64,000 bases of DNA from Fragilaria crotonensis (GCA_022925895.1 JAKSYS010000252.1:1-64000), one strand, 5' to 3'. Shown: positions 1 through 11,749, counted from the stretch's first letter. The notes: generated by a model not told the origin, from the sequence alone. Numbers and translations: made by a program.

Positions 1-2158
1 TAGTTTTGAGTCGCGAGTCTGCTGAGTTGTCGGCACCCACCAAAGTGCCGAAATGACTCTTAGAACTTTGAACAGTCGTTTCTCGAGATCTGTCGCTTCG
101 AATTCGCTCAAATTTGGGTGGTGGCTGAGAAGGTTGTACTGTGGCGCCTGGCAACGCGTGGTGTGGCGTACCAGTGCATGTGCGATCATGGTGAGTGTGT
201 TTTGAACTGACTTCACATGTTCGTCCAGTTGCTCTGATGACTTTCAACGTCATCTTGGATCGTTCCCAGGGTATAGGAGGTGTTAATTGGTACCTCATCT
301 TCGGTGAACATGTGAATTTGTGCAAACGTAGCGAGCCAATCGATGATGTCCAACTTCGAAGTTGCTGTGAAAGTTGGCAAATGATGATCAGAATTTGGAT
401 CGGCGAGCTGAGGAGTTCTTGAAAGCGAGCTCGGGCGCGAATCGCCTTCGTCGACGTGATGGAGCGAGGCGGGGAAGAGTTGGGAATGCGTCATCAATTC
501 CAGAATGGTTTGGGAAAGGTATTGCAGCGACGTCGGATCGTCGTATGGATCGATTTGGGGTCGCGACGTGCGAGGGCGACGACGGGGATAAAATCTGCGA
601 GCGCGATTCCTGCGCTTCGAGGAAACCGTAGGGGCGAATTAAGCTCCTGTGTTGGTGTTTGGGTGGCGGCATTGTGCGCCGCGTTGGTTGTGGAGTTTGG
701 TGCCATGTTGTTGAAATTAGTAGTTTTGGTGCTGATATTGGTGGTTGTGGTACTGTAGTCCTGTGGTTGTTGCTGTCTCCTCATTATCATCTGTAGGTCC
801 AATGTCCTTGTAGTTGGCATTGGTAGATGCATAATTCTTTGTAGTGTGATCATCTGGTTCAGTTGTAGTGCCCTTTTTGTTGTCATCCGTAGTGGATTGA
901 AGTAGTAGTTGGAGTAGTTGGAGAAGTGTTGCATCTTTGCAGCCATCTGGTTGGTAATAACCCTGTGGCTAATGTTGGTGCCCTGAGGAGAAGGAGCTGC
1001 AATCTTGTTGTTGCGCTCATTGAAGTGGAGGTGCGATCCTCCTGGATGATCTGGTCGAAATTGTCGTCGGAATTGTTGGCATGGTAGGCGGCAGGGACCT
1101 TTCTTGATGGAGGTGCGCCTCTTCTTCTTGGTTGATCCTGATCGTCATCAGGGGTAGTGTTGGGAGAAGGAAAACGGTGGACACGTTGATGCTTGGATCC
1201 TCTGGGAGATCCGAAAGCTAAGGCTCCATGATAGAGGCCAGGATGGGTGGGCGTGTCGGGAGGGACAGGATTCGCGCCGATGGGGCGCGGACGTCGACGT
1301 TATCGTCGAGGCATCGCGGTCTTCGGCCTTACGGGCGGACCTAGAGATGCGAGGGAAGGGTGGGCGGGATGGCGTTCTTCATGGTGGACTTAGGGAAGCT
1401 TCTGTTCTTCAATGGGGAGTTTAAATTCGCTGCTGGCGAGTCCGTGAGGAGAGGGAAATTAATAGCAGTTAAACTCAAATTGTTAACGGCCGTACGAAGG
1501 TTCGCCCAATGATCAGACGAGTAATTTCTCTCGACGGTAGAGCCTTGGACCGGTGGTTCGAGGCGAGCAACCATGACAGTGTTCGTGTGATCGGTACACG
1601 AGTACTGGCCGACAGTAGACTTAAGGTTAGTAGGACCCAGAAGTCTAACGTTGGACTTGACAGGTGAGGAAGCGAACCTGACGGATCGTCCAGCTTTGGG
1701 CGATGGTGTTTTGTAGACATACACCATGGCGGTAGATTTGTTGATACAAGGATGTAGAAATGTAGATGCTAAGTAAAGGCCTTTACTGTTTTTGGTTTGT
1801 GGAAATTATAAGATGAATGGAATGAAAAATGAAGGTGAGACTTGCAACATTAGTTGGAGTCTCACAAATGAAGTGTTGTCTTAGTCCCACTTCTGAGTGG
1901 TGTTTGGGAAGTGTTGTCCATAGTAAAAGAGTGTTGTTGAAGTTATCAACAACACTCATGATTTGAATTACATAGGAAGTAAATTCAAATAGTTTTGTGT
2001 TGCAGACCAGTAGTACCAGGTTCTGATCCGTAGCATTCTACGGGAACGGGTCACGGACAGACTAAGAAAAATAATGGACTGTCTATTGTATTACCGTATG
2101 GTGTTTAACCTTACAGTAATACGAGAGACAGTGTGACAGTGACAGTAGATTCCTAACA
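1..2158 (-). mobile_element. Ty1/copia LTR element E1, 5' part, cut by window edge
   Basis: On the minus strand this is the 5' LTR (1574-2158) followed by internal sequence running off the left edge. It matches, in opposite orientation, positions 11921-14117 of the complete element E2, including the small reading frame that begins inside the LTR (protein start MVYVYKTPSPKAGRSVRF). Only the region upstream of gag is present here, so integrity of the rest cannot be judged. The five bases outside the LTR (CCTGG, 2159-2163) would be its target duplication, but the other end is not in the window. Close similarity to E2 suggests both belong to one fairly young family. Confidence 0.9.
1574..2158 (-). 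repeat. 5' LTR of element E1
   Basis: This is a 585-bp LTR read on the minus strand. It begins TGTTAGGAAT (ending at 2158) and finishes ACTGTCA (at 1574), giving canonical TG...CA ends. It is colinear with the two LTRs of E2 (11921-12517 and 23045-23634). The start codon of the family's first reading frame lies inside it. Confidence 0.9.
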
Positions 2159-2208
2159 CCTGGTACAGGTACTGTACCTTGCATAAATCAGGAGACTGGG
2201 GCTCGGCG

Positions 2209-2750
2209 CTGTACTCTGTGCTGTACTCTGTACTGTACTCCACTGTACTGTACTCTGTACTGTACTCTGTACTGTACTCTGTACTGTACTCTGTACTGTA
2301 CTCTGTACTGTACTCTGTACTGTACTCTGTACTGTACTCTGTACTGTACTCTGTACTGTACTCTGTACTGTACTCTGTACTGTACTCTGTACTGTACTCT
2401 GTACTGTACTCTGTACTGTACTCTGTACTGTACTCTGTACTGTACTCTGTACTGTACTCTGTACTGTACTCTGTACTGTACTCTGTACTGTACTCTGTAC
2501 TGTGCTCTGTACTGTACTCTGTACTATACTCTGTACACAACCTCTGTGCTGTACTCTGTACTGTATACTCTGTACAATACTCTGTATGTACTCTGTACTG
2601 TACTCTGTGCTGTACTCTGTACTGTACTCTGTACTGTGCTCTGTACTGTACTCTGTGCTATACTCTCTGAACATATCTGTACCAATACTCTGTGCTGTAC
2701 TCTGTACTGTCTCTGTACTGTACTCTGTACTGTACTCATGTTCTATACTC
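2209..2750. repeat. 12-bp minisatellite (GTACTGTACTCT)n
   Basis: A 12-base unit GTACTGTACTCT is repeated almost perfectly from about 2240 to 2510 and then degenerates to about 2750 with variant and partial units. Because the period is a multiple of three and the unit has no stop in most frames, it creates long artefactual reading frames: (VLYS)n on the plus strand and (STEY)n or (TVQS)n on the minus strand. It lies directly outside the E1 LTR. Confidence 0.95.
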
Positions 2751-3154
2751 CTGTACCATTATGCTCGTATCAATCAGTGTGCTTGCGGATATGACATATG
2801 GACGGAACGACATATGATACAACAAGACAAAACACAAGAAGCATGATTTTGGACAAGGCGACATCACGTACGTGGTCGTTTTGGTAGGAGTCCTATCTTT
2901 GCCTTTTCTTGACGTCGTTGTCTGCGTCCACATCAACAACACTAATAAGCATCGAAGACGTCGATACCTAGCACCTGGAGCCTGGTACGGAACTTGTGAT
3001 CCATAATAATACATTTCTCGATCCTTCTTTCTGTTGTTGTCACTGAGTTCCTTGTCGCCTTTCTTGTTTTCTCCTCCGCTGCCGCCTTTGCTCGGCAACG
3101 CCCTTGACCTTCGCTCCACGTCAATCCTCGTCATGACGATGGTTGCGGATGATG
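2751..3154. other. spacer, no gene recognised
   Basis: This lies between the minisatellite and the FabG-like remnant. Short open frames occur on both strands, but none resembles a known family. The 5' end of the FabG-like gene, including any targeting leader, would be expected here, but I could not place a start codon. Confidence 0.4.
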
Positions 3155-3963
3155 CAAGGTTTGTTTGGTCACTGGATCATCGCGTGGTTTGGGAAGTCGA
3201 TTGCCCTTGAGCTTGGAAAAGCAGGCCAGAAGGTTGTCGTTAATTACGTTAGTGACAGTTCAAGGAGAGCGCCGAGGCAACCGTAGCTGAAATCAAGGCC
3301 CTTGGAGAGACGCCATAGCTGTTCAGGCTGACAGTAAGTTCAGTGGTTGAAAACCATGGAGGTTCATTCAAGCATTCAATGCCTAACCTGTACGTCCCTC
3401 GTGTCCGAAGGCTCGAAGCCTGATGCCATTGCAGACATGTTCAAGGAGATTGTTGATGTCTACGGCACCTGCGACGTACTCGTCAACAATGCTGGAATCA
3501 CTAAAGATGGACTCGTTGCCCGCATGAAGCCCGACCAATGGCAAGCGGTTATAGATGTCAACCTTTCTGGAGTTTTCTACTACGCAAGCGTTCTTCAAGA
3601 TTGCAGCGAAGAAGCGAAGTGGCCGCATCATCAACATCTCTAGTGTTGTTGGACAGATCGGAAACCCGGACAGGCCAACTATGCCGCAGCCAAGGCGGCG
3701 TTATCGGTTTGACCGGGTCAACGCGAAGGAATTTGCTGCCCGTTCGGTGACCGTTAATTGTGTCTGCCCTGGCTTTATCGCCAGTGACATGACTGCGGTT
3801 CTTGATGACGACTATTTGGCCAAAGTTTCAGAGGTATCCCCTTGAAGAGACTTGGCAAACCAGAGGAGGTGGCTGGAATGACTCGCTTTCTCGCTCTTGA
3901 TCCAGCGTGTGACTATACGGGCCACGTTCAACGTCGATGGCGGTATTGCTATTGGATGCTAGT
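3155..3963 (+). pseudogene. FabG-like 3-oxoacyl-ACP reductase (SDR), frame-broken
   Basis: The fragments, in order, match the classical SDR reductase of type II fatty acid synthesis, which uses NADPH to reduce 3-oxoacyl-ACP (plastidial in algae). The cofactor-loop region VTGSSRG is near 3164-3190, NNAGITKDGL at about 3486-3515, the catalytic Ser region IINISSVVG at about 3625-3655, the YAAAK catalytic Tyr/Lys region at about 3680-3700, VNCVCPGFI at about 3755-3785, and the C-terminal NVDGG at about 3930-3945. The pieces sit in different frames. At least four small indels separate them, for example around 3590, 3670-3705, 3838 and 3925, and no start codon with a leader is evident. It may be a decayed copy or a gene with consensus errors. 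It converges on the RBR gene that follows. Confidence 0.75.
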
Positions 3964-4025
3964 ACAATAACATAAATCGCTAGGGCAATAGACACACTAT
4001 ATGAGAATGCCTGATCCCCTACCTT

Positions 4026-7000
4026 CTAAACGTTCCACACGCGCAGCAGCGCCCCAGCATTCATATACGTACACTCGCTGCATGCCCAGTCCTGAAATCT
4101 GGGAGGTTCATCGTCACTGGTGCGCATGTCGACGATCGAATGGAAGTACGCCCCAGGAAATGTCCCAGGAAAGAGTTCAGCTTGCACAGCATCCTCCTCG
4201 GCGACGCGCGTTCTGAAACTTCGTGAGGGTAACCGGAAATCATCATCGTCGTCTGAGTCTGGGAGCAAAAAGCGCCTAGACTGGGGTGGTCCTCCATCAG
4301 TCTGCGGGTCGAGACGACACGTGATCATGATGACGGTACCGTCGTGCAGCAGAGAGTCTCCGCAGCGAAATCAAATATTGAGCCCACGTCGTGGCGGATA
4401 CGGTTGACCGCAGGCCCGTCCTTCTCTCGATGCACGCTTGGCTTCTTCCTTCAGTTGTTCATTCCAGAAGTGACAACATGAGAGAAGTAAATTCACCTCG
4501 TTTGCAGACAAGCATTCTTCGTCAAGAACATTATTTGCGTCTGTGTCGCTCGAAGGTGCTTTCGTGCCACAATATCACTCAATTGCTCCGTCAACATCTC
4601 TAATTCAGACTGCAACCGTTCAAATCCCAGCTTCTCGCGTTCCTTGCTCTTTGTGAAGCGGTCGCGTCGAATATGATGCAATTGGATATCGAAGAAGGCG
4701 AATGCATAGCTATGCTGCAGCAGCGACCGACATTCTAAGAGCTCAATGAAGGCGTCATGTATGAATGACAAGCCCTTTCCGCGGAAGTCGAAATCATGTT
4801 GACCATTGAAATCAATTGCAGCTTCGACGACGGGCGCTAATCGCATGCATACGGTATCTGCCATTTGTCGTTCTAGTGCCGCACTCTCAGCGTGGTGTCC
4901 AGCGACGATAATTGTGCAGAACAGTCCCATGTCTTTTGACTTCTGCCACGCAACACGCGACGAATGAAGGGCTGTCCCATAACTAAATTCAGGCGACTCT
5001 AGGATCTGACGTGCTGTTTCCTGCCGGCGCTCGATGTTCTGGAGGATCAGAGTCGTAGTAATTATGGTTGTCATCAGCCTGCCAACGATTGCATCTGAAG
5101 AAACCACCCGTCTCGGTGTTGTGGATCTTCCAGTCTTCGCGCCAGCGCCTCAACAAAACTCATGACGACAGTTCCGATTGCTGCACGTCATATGGTTACA
5201 ACCATCATTCTTCTCAATCGGCGCCTTGCATTTCGGACAAGGTCGGGTGTTCGCCTTCATCCACAGCCGTTGCGCAACATCGTTGAAGTTGACCCCGTCA
5301 ACAGGCTCCTCCCCGTCCTCGACTTCTCCAATTTCGTTTGCTATCTTCTCCTTCCACTGCTCAAGAGCGTCGCAGTTTATTGGCCAATGTATGGTTTGCG
5401 AACTACACGAGAAACAAAACCGATGCGGCTTCTTCGGCTGTACAGCATTGACAGTCAGTCCATAGTTGGCATCTGGAACGCCGTCGTACGTCAAGGGACA
5501 GCCACCTTCCTCACAAGACGCATGAGCGCCTGCGCAGGCAGCGCCACAAAGGTTGATGAGATTGCGGTCAAGTTTAGCGGAAAGCACGAAAGAAGGAAGA
5601 ACTCTCCGGACAATCCGGTCGCAGCCCGGATGTGGACAGAAACAAAGGTCTTCGGCTGCGGCGACAAACATCTCGTCGGAAGCCTTCTGCAGGGACTCGT
5701 AAACTTCCAGACTGGGAGCCAACCTTTTAATTTCCTCGAATGACATCAACGCCGTGCACTCGAGATGAGGGCACGATCGTGACCCCAAATTCCTTCGATT
5801 TCGAACACTCTGCAACGTAATCACCTAGGCATTCAGCACAAAATGCGTGGTCACAACCAGCAAGTTCAACCCAATCATCTGATGTCCCATCCATATCATC
5901 GCAACAGATCAAGCACGTAAGTGTTGACGTTGGGTCATCATTCTTGTCACAAGCAGACGAGTCTGTACCAGTTGGCAAGTCAACTCCTGCAGATTTGAGT
6001 GCCTCGATGGGATCTTCCTTGAAAACCTTTAAAGACTCTTCAGCGTTCCATGAATGGAACGCAGCAAATTTTCAACATGAACCAGTTGGAGCGTTGTCGA
6101 GAGCATCTCATACTCGCTCACCGCTTTGGTTGCTTCGGAAACAGGTTTTGTCTGTGATTTATCCAACATAGGCGGAAGCTGATGAGCAGTGCTATCATGA
6201 AAGTTCGATCCCCAATCGCAATCCTGCGATCTCAAGAAGGATTGCGATATTGGAGCTGGTTTATCCTTGTGTGCACTTACTTGTGACAACTCAACGGGGA
6301 GGCGTGCTTTCATCAGTCGTCGTATCGGACGCGCATTGAGACGCTGCGTCGATGACAACCATTTTGGGCACAGAACGAGGATTCGTTTCTGTGCGAGCAG
6401 AATGGACTCGGGTTTAAAGTCCTTTTGGTCATGGTAACTTCTTCCAGCGGCTACCGCCGTGCCCTCGTCTGAAATAATAGTGTCATTCTCACTGACAACC
6501 ACAACGCCCACATCACCTGAATCGTGCAAACCATGATTAAACATGAACTCCATTGATTCCCTGAGCTCTTGGCTGGACGTTAGAGCATCTTTCATTTGAC
6601 CAAGCAGCGCGACCGATCAGGAGAGCCGCTCTAGGCGAACCTTCTCAATTGTCAGGTTTCGAACCAGGAAAGGGTGGTACCAACTTGGAGTGAGCTGTAC
6701 GTCTCTTTTTCTTCTTCAACTTTCGATCGCTGTCTATGCTTGCTTGATCGTCCGATGAATTCTCCCAGACGTTTGCAAAAAGGTCTTCGTCAAGGCCAGA
6801 AGGATCTGCATACAGCAGCGCTCGGGCTTCCAGTTGCGCAGCAAGGTCTGGATGGTTTTGTTCTGCTGCAAGTTCCCCAGGGGTTTGGCCGGCGTCATCT
6901 ACGATCGTCAAAATGGCTTCAAAACTCGTTAAAATTGTTAGGCACATGTCCGTTCGTCCCAATTCTGCCGAGTAATGCAACGCAGTTCGACCGCGCAGGT

Positions 7001-8258
7001 CTACAGAATTGATTGTCGGTCCTTCTCCGGCAGCACGGGTATTATCGTCAGGGTGAGACCAGGAGAGAATAGTGAGAAGCGTGTCAAGTCGTTGCGATGT
7101 ATATGTATCCAATGAACAATCTGAGGTGATGAAATGGGATAACTTCTCGGCGGCATTCCTGCAGCGTCCTTTTCCTTTGATTTAAGGAACAATCGGTTCA
7201 CGGCACGCGCAGCCATTTTATGTATCTTGCCGTCATCCACGTTATCAGCATCGTTGGCATTCAAAACGACATGCGGCCTTCGAATACCAACATCTGACGC
7301 TGCGAGGAACTTTGTCTCGTATTCAAGTACCCCTCCGGTTACCATATGCAACGCTGTCCGTTGTTGACCATTGCGATCATTTGGATTTCCCCCTTGACTT
7401 AACAACAAACGAACAAACTCAGGATGTGCTAAGCGGCATGCTTCGTGCAGCAGGGTGGTCACGGTTTCATCCGGTTTTTCTCTCTCCCCTTGATTCTCCC
7501 GTCCGTCCTGGAGAAACAATTCAGCTGAAGGGCTCAAATCAAATTTGTGCCCTGATCTCCATGGCATCAATCCAGCGAGGCGGGGTCGCGTTCTCTTCAA
7601 AATCATATTTGTCTCCTGCTTCGTATCGGACTTCGGGGGCGAGAGCAACTCCACGTCATAGGAATCATATGGTCCATAGTAATCATCACGTACAAATTGG
7701 TCGTTGGGGTGAAGCATCGACTGCAAGATGGGACGAGATGAACCAATGGAATCCACCGTGTCATCAGGAGTTGCAATTTTCTGGCTTGAGCAAAGCTAGA
7801 TTGCGCGATTCCAACGCAAGATCCCGTTTGCTGCTTGTCGACTCCACAGCACGCTTTGAGCTCGCCCTACGAGAACCTTTCACGAACGCGCCAATTTTTT
7901 AATGGACAAGAATGATGGTCACGGCGCTCCTGTGCATCCATTAGAAGAGTCACGAAGCTGAGAAAAATTTATGTCTCGAAAATTTTCTTACCTTTTGAAT
8001 CTGGTCTTTACTTTCGCCTTCTCCAACTCGGGGACGTTCTTGGTGGAAAAGTTCTTCATCGAGCCAACGATCGTAGTCACTTTTAGTTGCCGTGTATGCT
8101 CGCATGGCAGTTCCAACATCTTCTTCCTGCAGGGCTTTCCACAGTCTCCGTCGCAGCGAGCGCACCATTACAGAGCGCGACGGTTTGATTTCTGCGGTTA
8201 CTGACTGCGGTGCCATATTAATCGTCGAAAAATTGATACTGCCACCAACGTGAATCAA
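4026..8258 (-). CDS. ankyrin-RBR E3 ubiquitin ligase (ANKIB1/Ariadne-like), multi-exon, several frame interruptions
   Basis: RBR ligases pass ubiquitin from an E2 bound at RING1 to a catalytic Cys in RING2 and then to substrate. On the minus strand the order is as follows. A first exon starts at ATG 8216 (or 8258) and ends at a GTAAG donor at 7991. Ankyrin repeats fall at about 7500-7320 (TLLHEACRLAHPEFVRLLLS) and about 7010-6830 (GRTALHYSAELGR). A UBA-like stretch with WN...L lies at about 6100-5990. RING1 is at about 5925-5770 (CLICCDDM...CDHAFCAECL). An IBR domain lies at about 5600-5370, and RING2 at about 5240-5150 (CPKCKAPIE, then DGCNHMTC with the presumed catalytic Cys). An Ariadne-type helical domain spans about 5110-4500, and a RanBP2-like finger start (DWACSECTYMN) is at about 4090. 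Frame changes near 6060, 5765 and 5140 interrupt the reading, and the last removes the Trp-x-Cys expected after HEFC. The overall architecture is that of animal ANKIB1. The frame breaks could be introns, decay or consensus errors. Confidence 0.8.
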
Positions 8259-8820
8259 GGACTGATAGGGTGATCCTTTCTTTCGAGCTTGTCGGACAGC
8301 CAGATCCTTGCCAACGATCTTGAACTGACCCCTGATCAGAGAGTTACCTGGTACTGCAAATCTTCAACAGCTCCAGCTCGATCTCACGCTGCTGATTCCA
8401 ATGTGGTGTGAAGTCCGCTTCAACAGCTTTCTGAAAGACATGTAACGCGCCCCACACACCCACAGCAGGAGAGATTCCGCCGAAGACTTGGGTCCCAGTC
8501 TTCCACAAACATTCATACTACAGTACCAGTACGATGTTCACGTTTGCTACTATACTGCGTACATCGCAAAAGTAGATTGTCCTACTATTCATAATGGTAG
8601 TACACACTACACACTGTAGTACATACCTGTTTGGCACTACTAGTAGCTACTGGTAGTAGCACTCCGTACCTCGAAGGAGTCTACCGTTAGGCGCTACTAG
8701 ACTGTAGTCTGGCGTCATCCGACCTATCGACATTGCATGTAAGGAATACGAGCTGTACTGTACACTACGGAGTGCAAGGAGCAAGGACTCAGAATGTCAT
8801 AGCACGCTTTCTGTGCATTT
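8259..8820. other. spacer rich in GTAC/TAGTAC words
   Basis: No gene is recognised between the divergent RBR ligase (-) and ankyrin-like gene (+). From about 8515 to 8770 the sequence is dominated by overlapping GTAC, AGTAC, TAGTAG and CTACTAG words and their complements. It presumably contains both promoters, but no specific promoter element can be assigned. Confidence 0.5.
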
Positions 8821-9914
8821 ATGTATATAACAAAACTCTTGTGGGCCCGACGTGTAGCATGTACTCACATTTTTAAGTTGGCAACCAAGCAAGTAACGAA
8901 ACCGCGTCAACTTGTCAGTTGGCAACGACGCTCGTACATGTTGCACTCGAACCGGTGTCCGTTGCTTCTAAGATTTCCGCGCGAAACTGAATTGAGGTCA
9001 CACCACCCAGTGTTCAGTCTTCGTGAAACCTCGTCATCTGGTACTATTACCATGGTTTTTATTCGCTGGATTGAAAGCATTTTTAGGGACAAGATTGATA
9101 CGTTTGCCGCTGATACATCCATGGAGTCTCTCTATGCAGTTATTCCTTCGGATGTAGCTTGGAACAACCTACTAGTGTCTAAGCCCATGAAAACCATACT
9201 AACCGCTCGCCATTCCTGTCACCTTCCATCGTCACCGGCGATTTGGGCAGATTTGTGCCAAGCGGCTTGCCAATTGTGGATTCAGTTGGACGATGATGGT
9301 CTCATTGAACATCTTCCGACTGTCTACCCTGCAATCTGTTTGCTTATCAAAGCAAATTACTACTTTCAGACTTTCCCACTTGAAGCCCAACGACTATTGT
9401 TTGACGAGGAACCATACACGAACCTACTTAGATCGGTCGCAGCTTGCTCGTTCTGCCCCTACTCATTCGTCAGAGATTGCTAGAGACGCAGGCGCACCAG
9501 CTTATGCTTGCTGACTATGCTGGGCGTAAAACTCCGCTCCATGTCCTGTGCGACAACGAGGACGTACACGATGCGAATAGACAGCCTCTCATTGCTTTGT
9601 TTGTGGAATCGTGCGCCGTGGTCGCATCCGAGATGGACAACGAAGACTCTACCCCCTGCATCGCGCTTGCAGGGCCAGCTACGTGTGGTCGACGGGCATA
9701 AAAGAGTTGGTTAATGCAGCTCCTCAGATTCTTCCTTTCAGTACAGAGGCCAAACTCATTCATCATGGCAGCCTTGGCTCACGCTTTGAAGAAGGACAGG
9801 GAAAACCTACGTCAAGCAATTTCCCATTTCCTAATCAGCGGGACACGGCGCAATACGAAACCGAGGTCACTGAGACACTTTACGAGATGCTTCGCAGATC
9901 CCAAAGGTCGTTAA
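8821..9914 (+). CDS. ankyrin-repeat-like protein, frame-interrupted
   Basis: The protein begins at M 8821 or more likely at M 9051 (MVFIRWIESIFRDK). After a helical N-terminal part it shows ankyrin-type repeats of the kind common in diatom proteins: DYAGRKTPLHVLCDN at about 9512-9560 and MDNEDSTPLHRACRAS at about 9632-9680, with the second read across a frame change. The C-terminal reading ends near 9914 (HFTRCFADPKGR). At least two indels (about 9470-9490 and 9650) break the frame. Ankyrin repeats bind proteins, and nothing here identifies a partner. It ends about 50 bp from the stop of the convergent phosphatase gene. Confidence 0.55.
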
Positions 9915-9964
9915 AGACCTGCAGATTGGGGACGTCGGGATATCCTCGAAGCCACATGCTTGAA

Positions 9965-10318
9965 TCAATACAGGAATTCTGAGTTGTCGTAGGTTGCAAA
10001 TACATCGGTGTTGCAAAATGACGGATGCTGTGGGCGTGGTCGCCTCTTCCAAAGCCGTAGGAAAACCCGTAGACATTAGCACACTTGTTCACATCATCGT
10101 ATTCGATCCGACCTCCTGTCACCTCTACATTATACTTCATAGCTTCGAGCCGTCGAACAAGGTCTTCCGCCACGTTCGCATGGTACGGTCCCCACACTCC
10201 GCTGGACTAGCGCTCTTGACACCATAGCGTTTGATCAATGTCACCTTGTGGCCTTAACGAGTACGTACTTGTTTGTGCCGGGTGTCAGTTGAACCAGGGA
10301 CGGTAGCAGATCTGACAT
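9965..10318 (-). CDS. phosphohistidine phosphatase-like protein (PHPT1/janus family)
   Basis: PHPT1 family proteins of about 125 residues remove phosphate from phosphohistidine. Translation from ATG 10318 gives MSDLLPSLVQLTPGTNKYVL, matching the family's first strand (KYVLI in human). Then come GPYHANVAEDLVRRLE, containing the catalytic-His motif YHA, and a VTGGRIEYDD segment corresponding to the family GGGRI motif with one Gly fewer. The family VYGYS motif appears as VYGFSYGFGRGDHA, and the tail FATYDNSEF resembles human EVTWANDGY. Small indels near 10245, 10110 and 10010 shift the frame. The start overlaps the 3' end of the upstream pseudouridine synthase reading frame, so the two may be adjacent genes or one fusion. 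Confidence 0.75.
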
Positions 10319-11749
10319 GGTTCCTTCGCTGGAGTGCGCCATAGATGGCTTGCGGTAAGGTCTTCCAAGTTTGTGGTAGCATCTCCTGGACAGAATCCAT
10401 TGTATACTTTTCGAGAAATGGTGTCCACCAACTATCTTCCAGACGGTATTCATTCCACCGGTTCGAAGGTTGCAAGTCCTCGGTACCATCCTCTTTCGTA
10501 ATAACGTCTGGATCCAAGAATTTTAGAAACGAACATCTCAACGCCAAACGTTCTGTGGCCGAGAAGAGTCCGCCTCTTCCATTGTTGCCGAGCTGCTTCG
10601 ACGGCACTGCACCTCCATATAGGGCATCCCCGAGGCGGATATCCTTCCGTCTTGAATTGACCACGGATCTGATGCGTCCGACCGGTAAGGAGTTCCACAT
10701 GCACTTCAACGACACCGACACAGGTGGCTGGCACACCGTCACTAGATTCCCAAAGATGAGAACGGAGCTGTTGCGCAGGGCGACTACCAAATAGGGAAAG
10801 GGTTCTCCAACATACGTCAACCGTAGTAAAGATTCAGCCCAGGACTTATCGCCTTGTGTTCGTGCGAAATTTTTCAGGGCCCTTATTGATGGTTCTAGGT
10901 AGTGTCGAAGGATGTCGTACGATTTGAGTTGCTGGTACGTTTCTGCCATAGACGCCGTCGCTTTGGAATCAGACACAGTAAACACTTGTATCCCTTTGAA
11001 TGGCGACTCTTCTCCAGCATCGTGTCAACATTTAACAGATCTTCAGTTTTGTTCGTAGCAGATTGGCATAGTAGTTAGCGAAGACCTTGGATCGTGCTAC
11101 CACGAACAAACCTGACGTGTTTTGGTCCAATCGCTGGGGCGTCGAAACGTAGGCACCATCCGGAAGATCTTTGCGAATCTGTTCTGCTACGTTCTCGATG
11201 GTGTTGTCAACAGTCAGGTGCACGGGTATGTTTGCAGGCTTGTCAATGACCCAAGCCCGTGCCTCGATCCACGACAACCCCGTCCGGATCTGACTGCCAT
11301 CCGCTCCATTGAAATTATAAACATTGGGAAATCTTCGAGGTGAGTGGTGTATTCTCAGATAATCTTGTTCAGAGTTTCATCGTTGCATTTTCCGAGGACA
11401 ATCGTTGTGGCTTGTCGCCTTGTTGAGGATCACGCACTACTGACTCTCTCATGTACCATACAGCACCAAGCTCTAACAAATTCCGTGGTGACAGTTGTGT
11501 CTGTTCAACGGGCAGTTTCACCGATTCCGTCCAAGGCAACTTTAGATTGGCGGCTATAGCTTCTTCAACCGTCGGTTCATCGCTGCTAACCAACACATGG
11601 GTTGTATGTTCGGAAGAGACATCACTTGCTCCTTGCCAAGAAAAGTGGCGATACGCGCGAACGCGTCGCGCTATGGTTGACCACGCACAAGACTTGTATT
11701 GCAAGAGAAGAATCATGAGAAGGATATGTACTAGGCCGAAATCGGCCAT
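10254..11749 (-). CDS. RluA-type RNA pseudouridine synthase with S4-like N-terminus and leader
   Basis: These enzymes isomerise uridine to pseudouridine in rRNA, tRNA or mRNA. The ATG at 11749 (MADFGLVHILLMILLLQ) provides a hydrophobic leader, suggesting organelle or ER targeting. Next is an S4-like region (LLELGAVWY, about 11470) and YLRIHHSPRRFP at about 11360-11325, typical of the plant/algal subgroup. VIDKPANIPVH is at about 11245-11215. The catalytic motif QRLDQNTSGL at about 11140-11110 carries the invariant Asp in RLD. ELLTGRTHQIR is at about 10700-10670, and the YGG/ERLALRC region is at about 10620-10540. Frame changes occur near 11370, 11035 and 10640. The C-terminal frame runs on to 10254, overlapping the phosphohistidine phosphatase start by about 65 bp. 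Confidence 0.8.

Noticed and set aside
2209-2750. CRISPR-like array or repeat protein genes in the GTACTGTACTCT tract
   Set aside because: Units are contiguous 12-mers with no spacers, and the open frames are a by-product of a stop-free unit whose length is a multiple of three. The host is eukaryotic.
3155-3963. FabG-like gene as bacterial contamination or recent transfer
   Set aside because: It sits between typical diatom sequence, and plastid FabG of algae looks bacterial anyway. Nothing here separates the two.
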